A DNA stretch of 37,911 bases from Streptomyces sp. HD (GTDB lineage: Bacteria > Actinomycetota > Actinomycetes > Streptomycetales > Streptomycetaceae): the NCBI RefSeq assembly GCF_028369295.1, contig NZ_JAQMYP010000076.1, positions 1-37,911 on the forward strand, written 5' to 3'. Position numbers and translations under genes: made by a program. The notes below the pieces were generated by a model. The model was not told the DNA's origin. It saw only the letters and a list, made by a program, of their open reading frames with translations, and ran no database searches. Below are positions 31,943-37,911 of this stretch, one piece after another (the first letter of the stretch is position 1; each line of letters starts with the position of its first letter).

Positions 31943-32977
31943 TCACGAGCCGTACAGCCCCGCCAGCCGTATCGCATCGCTCGCGAAACGGGCCCTCAGC
32001 GCCTCCGGTGCCAGCACCTCCACCTCCGGCCCGAGTGAGGCGAGCTGGGTGTGGGCGACCTCCTCGGACTCCACGGGGAGGGTCAGCGTCACCCACCCGT
32101 CCCCGTCGGGGTCACCGGCCGCCTCCAGTGCCTCTCGCGCGGACTGCGGATCGACGGCGTACGGCAACCGGCGCACCCCGCCGGGGGACACCCGCACCAC
32201 GACCTCGTCCCGCAGGATGGACCGTGCGAACTGCTCGGCCCGCTCGTCCCAGAAGGCGGGCAGATCGAACTCCTCGTCCCGCTCGAACCGCTCCTCACCG
32301 GGCTCGACGGCGGTGAACCGGTCGATCCGGTACACCCTGTACCCGCTGTGACCCTCGTGACCTCTGTGACCCTGGTCCGCCCCCCGGTCCACCCCTTGTT
32401 CCGCCACGCGGGCGCACAGATACCAGACCCCCGCCTTCAGCACGAGCCCGTACGGCTCCAACTCCCGCACCACGTCCCGCTGCTGCTCCCCCTCCCCACG
32501 CCGGTAGCGGGCGACGATCCGCCGGTCGTCCCACACCGCGTCGGCGACGGCGGGCAGCAGCTCGGGGGTCTTCGGCTCCTTGAACCAGTTCGGCGCGTCG
32601 AGATGGAACCGCTGGGCAGCCGTACGGGACGCGTCACGCACGGAGGGCATCAGGGCCGCCGACACCTTCAGCCGGGCCGCGGAGGCGGCGTCCTCCAGCC
32701 CCATCTCCCGCAGCGCCCCCGGGACACCGCTCAGGAACAGCGCCTCGGCCTCGCTCCGCCCGAGCCCCGTCAGCCGGGTCCGGTACCCGCCGATGAGCCG
32801 GTACCCGCCGGCCCGGCCACGATCGGCGTACACCGGAACCCCGGCCTCCGACAGCGCCTGCGCGTCCCGGGTGACGGTCCGCTCGGAGACCTCCAGCTCG
32901 CTCGCCAGCTCGGCGGCGGTCATGGAGGGCCGGGACTGGAGCAACAGCACCATCTTGATCAGGCGGGCGGCACGCAT
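31943..32977 (-). CDS. HTH-WYL domain transcriptional regulator
   Basis: 344 residues. The N-terminal HTH_11-type winged helix (MRAARLIKMVLLLQSRPSMT, then ELEVSERTVTRDAQALSEAG) precedes a WYL domain (GLVLKAGVWYLCARV, later YRVYRIDRFTAVE) and a WCX-like C-terminal domain. WYL proteins sense nucleic acid or nucleotide ligands; PafB and PafC, which drive the RecA-independent damage response, belong here, but this is a single unit and not a PafBC pair. A His/Gly-rich insertion (GADQGHRGHEGHSG) interrupts the WYL domain, encoded by a short imperfect GTGACC repeat. The promoter holds TTGTCAGTG with a -10 only 6 bases before the ATG, so its transcript may be nearly leaderless. Confidence 0.9.
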   Translation of the reverse strand: MRAARLIKMVLLLQSRPSMTAAELASELEVSERTVTRDAQALSEAGVPVYADRGRAGGYRLIGGYRTRLTGLGRSEAEALFLSGVPGALREMGLEDAASAARLKVSAALMPSVRDASRTAAQRFHLDAPNWFKEPKTPELLPAVADAVWDDRRIVARYRRGEGEQQRDVVRELEPYGLVLKAGVWYLCARVAEQGVDRGADQGHRGHEGHSGYRVYRIDRFTAVEPGEERFERDEEFDLPAFWDERAEQFARSILRDEVVVRVSPGGVRRLPYAVDPQSAREALEAAGDPDGDGWVTLTLPVESEEVAHTQLASLGPEVEVLAPEALRARFASDAIRLAGLYGS

Positions 32978-32983
32978 ACGGCC

Positions 32984-33006
32984 ATCATGCCGGGGCCCAC
33001 TGACAA
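32984..33006 (-). promoter_or_regulatory. RecA-NDp-like promoter for the WYL regulator
   Basis: On the minus strand TTGTCAGTG (33006-32998), 8 bases, then CATGAT (32989-32984), which keeps A at position 2 and T at position 6 of the -10. It begins 1 base after the aceE terminator hairpin. Only 6 bases separate the -10 from the ATG at 32977, so the mRNA would start at or next to the start codon. Confidence 0.6.
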
Positions 33007-33007
33007 C

Positions 33008-33036
33008 GAAGGGGTACGGCAGCCGCCGTACCCCTT
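33008..33036 (-). terminator. aceE terminator
   Basis: A 13-bp perfect stem (GAAGGGGTACGGC at 33008-33020 with its complement at 33024-33036 region) and a 4-base loop, about 17 bases beyond the aceE stop. It directly abuts the promoter element of the WYL gene. Confidence 0.9.
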
Positions 33037-33052
33037 CACCGAGCGTCAGGTG

Positions 33053-35758
33053 TTACAGCCCGTACTTCTCCCGGGCTTCCTTCACCGCCGTCGCCTTGAC
33101 CTCGCCCCGCTTCGCGAGCTGGGCCAGCGCCGCGACGACGATCGAGTGGGCGTCGATGCCGAAGTGGCGGCGGGCGGCCTCGCGGGTGTCCGACAGACCG
33201 AAGCCGTCGGCGCCGAGGGAGGAGTAGTCCTGCTCGACCCACTGCGCGATCTGGTCGGGGACCTGGCGCATGTAGTCGGAGACGGCGAGCACCGGGCCCT
33301 CCGCGCCCTGCAGCGCCTGACGGACGTACGGGACACGCTCCTCGCCCCGCAGCAGTGCCGCGTCCGCCTCCAGGGCGTCCCGGCGCAGCTCCGTCCAGGA
33401 CGTCGCCGACCAGACGTCGGCCGCGACACCCCACTCCTCGGCGAGCAGCTGCTGCGCCTGAAGCGTCCAGTGGATCGCCGTGCCGGAGCCGAGCAGCTGG
33501 ATGCGCGGGGCGTTGGCCGCCGCCACGGTCACGCCCGCCGACTCCGCCGTGTTGAAGCGGTACAGGCCCTTGACGATGCCCTCGTCGATGCCGAGGCCGG
33601 ACGGCTTGGCGGGCTGCGGGAGCGGCTCGTTGTAGACGGTGAGGTAGTAGAAGACGTTCGGGTCCTCGCCCGGGGCCGCCTCGCCGTACATGCGGCGCAG
33701 GCCGTCCTTGACGATCGTCGCCACCTCGTAGGCGAACGCCGGGTCGTACGTCAGCGCGGCGGGGTTCGTCGCCGCGATCACCGGCGAGTGACCGTCGGCG
33801 TGCTGCAGGCCCTCGCCCGTCAGCGTCGTACGGCCCGCCGTGGCGCCGATGAGGAAGCCGCGGCCGAGCTGGTCGCCGAGCTGCCACATCTGGTCGGCCG
33901 TGCGCTGCCAGCCGAACATCGAGTAGAAGATGTAGAACGGGATCATCGCTTCGCCGTGCGTGGAGTACGCGGTGGACGCGGCGATGAAGTCGGCCATCGA
34001 ACCGGCCTCGGTGATCCCCTCGTTGAGGATCTGGCCGTTCTTGGCCTCCTTGTAGTACATGAGCTGGTCGCGGTCGACGGGCTCGTACGTCTGCCCCTTG
34101 GGCGAGTAGATGCCCAGCGACGGGAACAGGCTCTCCATACCGAAGGTGCGCGCCTCGTCCGGCACGATCGGCACCCAGCGCTTGCCCGTCTCCTTGTCGC
34201 GGACCAGGTCCTTGATCAGGCGGACGAAGGCCATGGTGGTGGCCACGTTCTGGGAGCCGGAGCCCTTGTCGAAGGACGCGAACGCCTTCTCGGCCGGGGC
34301 CGGCAGCGGGGCCACCGGGTGCACACGGCGGGCCGGGGCCGGGCCGCCGAGGGCCGCGCGGCGCTCCTGGAGGTAGCGGACCTCGGGGGAGTCGGCGCCG
34401 GGGTGGCCGTAGGGGACGACCCCGTCGACGAAGTCGCTGTCCTTGATCGGCAGCTCCAGCAGGTCACGCATCGCCTTGAACTCGTCCACCGTCAGCTTCT
34501 TCATCTGGTGGTTGGCGTTCTTCGACGCGAAGCCCTCGCCGAGGGTGAAGCCCTTGACCGTCTGGGCCAGGATCACGGTCGGCGCGCCCTTGAACTCGAC
34601 GGCGGCCTTGTAGGCGGCGTACACCTTGCGTGCCTCGTGACCTCCGCGGGAGAGGTGGAAGCACTCCAGGATCTTGTCGTCGCTCAGCAGCTTCGCCATC
34701 TCGACGAGCGCCGGGTCCGTGCCGAAGAAGTCCTGGCGGATGTAGGCGGCGTCGCGCGTCTGGTACGTCTGCACCTGGGCGTCGGGTACCTCGCGCAGGC
34801 GGCGTACCAGCGCGCCCGTGGTGTCGAGCTGGAACAGCTCGTCCCAGGCCGTACCCCAGAGGGTCTTGACGACGTTCCACCCCGCGCCGCGGAACTGGGC
34901 CTCCAGCTCCTGCACGATCTTGAAGTTCGCGCGGACCGGGCCGTCGAGGCGCTGCAGGTTGCAGTTGATGACGAAGGTCAGGTTGTCCAGGCCCTCGCGG
35001 GAGGCCAGGGCGAGTGCCGCCGTGGACTCCGGCTCGTCCATCTCGCCGTCGCCGAGGAACGCCCAGACGTGGGAGTTCGAGACGTCCTTGATGCCGCGCG
35101 CCGTCAGATAGCGGTTGAAGCGGGCCTGGTAGATCGCCGACAGCGGGCCGAGACCCATGGACACCGTCGGGAACTCCCACAGCCAGGGCAGACGGCGGGG
35201 GTGCGGGTAGGACGGCAGGCCGTTGCCGCCGGACTCCTGACGGAAGTTGTCGAGGTGGTCCTCGTTCAGCCGGCCGTCGAGGAAGGCGCGGGCGTAGATG
35301 CCGGGGGAGGCGTGGCCCTGGATGTAGAGCTGGTCGCCCGAGCCGTCGGCTTCCTTGCCCTGGAAGAAGTGGTTGAAGCCGGTCTCGTAGAGCCAGGCCG
35401 CGGAGGCGAAGGTGGCGATGTGGCCGCCGACGCCGTGTTTGCTGCCCCGGGTCACCATCGCGGCCGCGTTCCAGCGGTTCCACGCGGTGATACGGGACTC
35501 CATCGCCTCGTCACCGGGCACGGACGGCTCGGCGGAGGTCGGGATGGTGTTGACGTAGTCGGTCTCAAGGAGCTTGGGCAGCGCGATGCCCGTGCCCTCG
35601 GCCCGCTCCAGCGTGCGGCGCATCAGGTATGCGGCGCGGTGCGGACCGGCCGCCTTGGCGACCGCGTCCAGTGAGGCCTGCCATTCGGCGGTCTCCTCCG
35701 GATCACGGTCGGGGAGCTGGTCGAGCGCGCTCGGCTGGATGGCGTTGGGGTCGGTCAT
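33053..35758 (-). CDS. aceE: Pyruvate dehydrogenase E1 component, homodimeric type
   Basis: 901 residues, normal for AceE. Decarboxylates pyruvate with thiamine diphosphate and passes the acetyl group to the lipoyl domain of E2. The TPP motif runs from GDGEMDEPE (residues ~236-244) to INCNLQ (~264-269). The catalytic region includes KHGVGGHIATFASAAWLYE and the C-terminal part DYSSLGADGFGLSDTR. The ATG at 35758 has GAGGAAGG 7 bases ahead. It is followed by a strong terminator, so it is probably a single-gene unit. Its promoter region carries two palindromes, and a GntR/FCD regulator gene lies directly upstream. The E2-type partner is downstream of that. Confidence 0.98.
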   Translation of the reverse strand: MTDPNAIQPSALDQLPDRDPEETAEWQASLDAVAKAAGPHRAAYLMRRTLERAEGTGIALPKLLETDYVNTIPTSAEPSVPGDEAMESRITAWNRWNAAAMVTRGSKHGVGGHIATFASAAWLYETGFNHFFQGKEADGSGDQLYIQGHASPGIYARAFLDGRLNEDHLDNFRQESGGNGLPSYPHPRRLPWLWEFPTVSMGLGPLSAIYQARFNRYLTARGIKDVSNSHVWAFLGDGEMDEPESTAALALASREGLDNLTFVINCNLQRLDGPVRANFKIVQELEAQFRGAGWNVVKTLWGTAWDELFQLDTTGALVRRLREVPDAQVQTYQTRDAAYIRQDFFGTDPALVEMAKLLSDDKILECFHLSRGGHEARKVYAAYKAAVEFKGAPTVILAQTVKGFTLGEGFASKNANHQMKKLTVDEFKAMRDLLELPIKDSDFVDGVVPYGHPGADSPEVRYLQERRAALGGPAPARRVHPVAPLPAPAEKAFASFDKGSGSQNVATTMAFVRLIKDLVRDKETGKRWVPIVPDEARTFGMESLFPSLGIYSPKGQTYEPVDRDQLMYYKEAKNGQILNEGITEAGSMADFIAASTAYSTHGEAMIPFYIFYSMFGWQRTADQMWQLGDQLGRGFLIGATAGRTTLTGEGLQHADGHSPVIAATNPAALTYDPAFAYEVATIVKDGLRRMYGEAAPGEDPNVFYYLTVYNEPLPQPAKPSGLGIDEGIVKGLYRFNTAESAGVTVAAANAPRIQLLGSGTAIHWTLQAQQLLAEEWGVAADVWSATSWTELRRDALEADAALLRGEERVPYVRQALQGAEGPVLAVSDYMRQVPDQIAQWVEQDYSSLGADGFGLSDTREAARRHFGIDAHSIVVAALAQLAKRGEVKATAVKEAREKYGL

Positions 35759-35904
35759 GTCGCCGCCTTCCTCAGTCGAAGGGGGTTCCCTCATCGGCAA
35801 GGGTTCGGGGGTGCCCTTTGTCTTTGGCAGGACAGGGCGGAGGGCCTCGGTGCGGTGACACCATGCGGCTGCTGCCGCGTGGCCCGTCGGCGACAATAAC
35901 CCGC

Positions 35905-35921
35905 TGATCGATGATCGATCA
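35905..35921. promoter_or_regulatory. 17-bp perfect palindrome in the aceE promoter region
   Basis: TGATCGATGATCGATCA is symmetric about base 35913. On the minus strand it overlaps a possible -35 (TTGATC) with TATTGT 18 bases on, so a bound protein could block aceE transcription. It lies about 150 bases ahead of the aceE start. The GntR gene next door is the obvious candidate. Confidence 0.6.
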
Positions 35922-35940
35922 AAGGGTTCAGGGGCAAAAC

Positions 35941-35956
35941 TTCTCGATTGCGAGAA
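35941..35956. promoter_or_regulatory. Second inverted repeat upstream of aceE
   Basis: TTCTCG (35941-35946) and CGAGAA (35951-35956) flank ATTG, with looser symmetry continuing outward. It is 19 bases from the 17-bp palindrome. It could be a second operator or the GntR terminator. Confidence 0.4.
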
Positions 35957-36043
35957 AGTCGGCATGCGGTGCCTTTGGGGGTGGCACCGGGTGCCGCGTT
36001 TTCGAAGGGTTTCCGCAGGTGAGCGCGGGGATGCTCGACTGTT

Positions 36044-36667
36044 TCAGGCCCGCGGCGCGCAGCCCAGCACGTGCGCCTTCACCAGCTCCGCGATCCTCGG
36101 GTCCCGCCTGCGGAACGCCTGGACCAGCTCCTCGTGCTCCTCGGCGTAAGACTGCTGCACGGTTCCCAGCCAACGGATCGACAGGGCCGTGAAGACCTCG
36201 ATGCCGAGGCCCTCCCAGGTGTGCAGCAGTACGGAGTTGCCGGCGGCCCGCACCAGCTCGCGGTGGAAGCCGACGGTGTGCCGCACCTGGCCCGTGCCGT
36301 CGGCGTTGCGGTCGGCGTCGTACAGGGCGGTGACGTGGGGCTCCAGGGCGGAGCAGTCCTCCGCGAGACGGTCGGCGGCGAGTTCCGCGGCGATGGCCTC
36401 CAGGCCGGCCCGGACCGGGTAGCTCTCCTCCAGGTCGGCGGCCGTGAGGTTCCGTACGCGTACGCCCTTGTTGGGCGCGGACTCGATCAGGCGCAGGGAC
36501 TCCAGCTCGCGCAGCGCCTCTCGTACGGGGGTCTGGCTGACCTCCAGCTCCGTGGCGATACGGCGCTCCACGATGCGCTCGCCCGGCTGCCAGCGACCGC
36601 TGATGATCCCCTCCAGGATGTGCTCGCGGATCTGTTCGCGCAGCGAGTGGATGACGGGGGCGGTCAT
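36044..36667 (-). CDS. GntR-family (FCD subgroup) transcriptional regulator
   Basis: 207 residues. The winged helix (SLREQIREHILEGIISGRWQ, then RRIATELEVSQTPVREALRE) is followed by an all-helical FCD effector domain with metal-type residues (Asp in ALYDADRNAD, HRELVRAAGN, and C-terminal EEHEELVQAFRRRD...AHVLG). FCD regulators sense carboxylates; PdhR of E. coli is one. Position between aceE and the acyltransferase suggests control of pyruvate/2-oxoacid dehydrogenase genes. AAGGAG sits 5 bases ahead of the ATG. A partial palindrome near the start (TTGTCTAAACGTCAA, about 36687-36701) may be a weak autoregulatory site. Confidence 0.92.
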   Translation of the reverse strand: MTAPVIHSLREQIREHILEGIISGRWQPGERIVERRIATELEVSQTPVREALRELESLRLIESAPNKGVRVRNLTAADLEESYPVRAGLEAIAAELAADRLAEDCSALEPHVTALYDADRNADGTGQVRHTVGFHRELVRAAGNSVLLHTWEGLGIEVFTALSIRWLGTVQQSYAEEHEELVQAFRRRDPRIAELVKAHVLGCAPRA

Positions 36668-36820
36668 GAGGGCTCCTTAGGGCGCGTTGACGTTTAGACA
36701 ATAAGGCCGGTGCGCTCCGCTGGGGTGGTGCTTGGGGGTGCTTTTGCGCAGGTGAGATGAGACTTACACGGCGTCGGGTGGCGGAGCGCCCAGGAGCTCG
36801 GTGCGTGGTGTTGTCGGGCG

Positions 36821-36872
36821 GCTGCGGGTGGTTCGTGGCTGGTCGCGCAGTTCCCCGCGCCCCTGAGGGGGC
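36821..36872. repeat. Dispersed Streptomyces-type intergenic repeat, short-centre variant
   Basis: GTGGCTGGTCGCGC (36835-36848), AGTT, CCCCGCGCCCCT (36853-36864). The outer blocks match the element at 22613-22684 with one change, but the centre is 4 bases instead of 29. It lies between the GntR gene and the acyltransferase terminator. Confidence 0.8.
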
Positions 36873-36896
36873 TTGCAGGTGCCCGTGGCAAAGAGT

Positions 36897-36931
36897 GGCG
36901 CCCCGCTCGGATCAGGTCCGGGCGGGGCGCC
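36897..36931 (-). terminator. Terminator downstream of the acyltransferase gene
   Basis: A 10-bp perfect stem (GGCGCCCCGC at 36897-36906 with GCGGGGCGCC at 36922-36931) and a 15-base loop, 25 bases past the stop codon of the acyltransferase gene. Confidence 0.85.
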
Positions 36932-36955
36932 GTACGGGCTGGAAGCCCAGGTGGC

Positions 36956-37911
36956 TTACAGGCCGAGCTCGACCTCGAACTCGCCCGCCTCCAGGATCGC
37001 CTTGATGGCCGTCAGGTAACGGGCCGCGTCGGCGCCGTCGACCAGGCGGTGGTCGTAGGAGAGGGTCAGGTAGGTCATGTCGCGGACGCCGATGACCGTG
37101 CCCTCCTCCGTCTCGATGACGGCCGGACGCTTGACCGTGGCGCCGATGCCGAGGATCGCGACCTGGCCCGGCGGCACGATGATCGTGTCGAAGAGCGCGC
37201 CGCGCGAACCGGTGTTGGAGATGGTGAAGGTCGCGCCGGACAGCTCGTCGGGCGTGATCTTGTTGGCGCGGACCTTGCCGGCCAGGTCGGCCGTGGCCTT
37301 GGCGATGCCGGCGATGTTCAGGTCGCCCGCACCCTTGATGACCGGGGTCATCAGGCCCTTCTCCGAGTCCACCGCGATACCGACGTTCTCGGTGTCGAAG
37401 TAGGTGATCGTGCCCTCGGCCTCGTTGATCTTGGCGTTGATGACCGGGTGGGCCTTCAGCGCCTGGGCCGCCGCCTTCACGAAGAACGGCATCGGGGAGA
37501 GCTTGACGCCCTCGCGCGCGGCGAACGAGTCCTTGGCCTGCGTGCGCAGGCGCATCAGGCGGGTCACGTCGACCTCGACCACCGAGGACAGCTGGGCCTG
37601 CTCGTGCAGCGCCTTGACCATGTTGTCGCCGATGACCTTGCGGATGCGCGGCATCTTGACGGTCTGGCCGCGGAGGGGAGAGACCTCCAGGGCCGGCGCC
37701 TTCTTGGCGGCGGCATGGCCCCCGGCAGTCACAGCGGCGGCGGCCGGGGCCGGAGCAGCCGCGGCGGCCTTCGCGGCCTCGGCGGCGGCGACGACGTCCT
37801 GCTTGCGGATACGGCCGCCGACGCCGGTGCCCTTGACGGAGGCCAGGTCGACGCCGTTCTCGGCGGCGAGCTTGCGCACCAGCGGGGTGACGTAGGCGCC
37901 CTCGTCGGTCG
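36956..37911 (-). CDS. sucB: Dihydrolipoamide acyltransferase (E2), 5' part beyond window
   Basis: Only the C-terminal ~318 residues are in the window. Visible are the E3-binding subunit domain (VRKLAAENGVDLASVKGTGV, GGRIRKQDV), an Ala/Pro-rich linker and the complete catalytic domain ending with YDHRLVDGADAARYL, where His and Asp of the HxxxDG motif are the acyltransferase residues. The missing part should hold one or more lipoyl domains, the target of LipB and LipA. It is usually annotated sucB in Streptomyces, but whether it serves pyruvate or 2-oxoglutarate dehydrogenase cannot be told from sequence; sharing between both is known in actinobacteria. A terminator follows. Confidence 0.93.
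   Translation of the reverse strand, partial: TDEGAYVTPLVRKLAAENGVDLASVKGTGVGGRIRKQDVVAAAEAAKAAAAAPAPAAAAVTAGGHAAAKKAPALEVSPLRGQTVKMPRIRKVIGDNMVKALHEQAQLSSVVEVDVTRLMRLRTQAKDSFAAREGVKLSPMPFFVKAAAQALKAHPVINAKINEAEGTITYFDTENVGIAVDSEKGLMTPVIKGAGDLNIAGIAKATADLAGKVRANKITPDELSGATFTISNTGSRGALFDTIIVPPGQVAILGIGATVKRPAVIETEEGTVIGVRDMTYLTLSYDHRLVDGADAARYLTAIKAILEAGEFEVELGL

Noticed and set aside
32051..35674. Very long open frame on the plus strand opposite the WYL and aceE genes
   Set aside because: It is antisense to two certain genes. In high-GC DNA, frames opposite strongly biased codons stay open by chance. The product has no recognisable motif.

Overview
The window comes from a high-GC actinomycete, almost certainly Streptomyces. 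The evidence is strong G/C bias at third codon positions, frequent GTG starts, the pairing of glnII with an adenylylatable glnA, the lipA-lipB and aceE/GntR/acyltransferase blocks, an NsdA-type regulator, a MarP protease and a FemX-type enzyme. It reads as chromosomal core. No transposase, integrase, tRNA, rRNA, CRISPR array or biosynthetic cluster was seen.

Layout. 0-1.2 kb: glnII with a four-half-site GlnR box, next to a run of 32 C at the window edge. 1.3-5 kb: a MarR regulator divergent from an alpha/beta hydrolase across a large palindrome, a secreted protein with a barrel-like C-terminal domain, a membrane-anchored protein and an ArsC-like protein. 5-10.8 kb: a small conserved basic protein, an AlkZ/YcaQ-like winged-helix protein, a DUF2252 protein, and a single-chain fusion of an alpha/beta hydrolase with an aminoglycoside-phosphotransferase-like kinase. 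10.8-14.9 kb: the htpX-pspAB membrane-stress pair, a tail-anchored small protein, glnA with its GlnR box, and an RDD membrane protein. 15-17.7 kb: a two-gene unit ending in a large membrane M48 protease. 17.7-20.9 kb: lipB, lipA, a small ORF and a DUF4191 membrane protein. 21-27 kb: NsdA-like regulator, FAD amine-oxidase-like protein, TIGR01777 epimerase, GNAT and MarP-like protease. 27-29.8 kb: a PGRP amidase behind a very long repeat-built N-terminal region, followed by two kinds of intergenic tandem repeat. 29.7-33 kb: FemX, a small membrane peptide, a DUF4240 protein and a WYL regulator. 33-37.9 kb: aceE, a GntR/FCD regulator, and the 3' part of a dihydrolipoamide acyltransferase cut by the window edge.

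How the genes work together. Nitrogen assimilation: both glutamine synthetases carry matching GlnR boxes. Lipoate metabolism: LipB and LipA build the cofactor used by the E2 acyltransferase that works with AceE. Envelope: MarP-like protease, PGRP amidase, FemX, HtpX/PspAB and a second M48 protease.

The most interesting hidden signal is a possible DNA-damage regulon. Three copies of TTGTCAGTG-N8-(-10) lie in front of the small protein at 5160, the AlkZ/YcaQ-like gene at 5742 and the WYL regulator at 31943. This is the form of the actinobacterial RecA-independent (PafBC-type) DNA-damage promoter. The second notable zone is 27.1-29.8 kb, where several unrelated tandem repeats surround one amidase gene.
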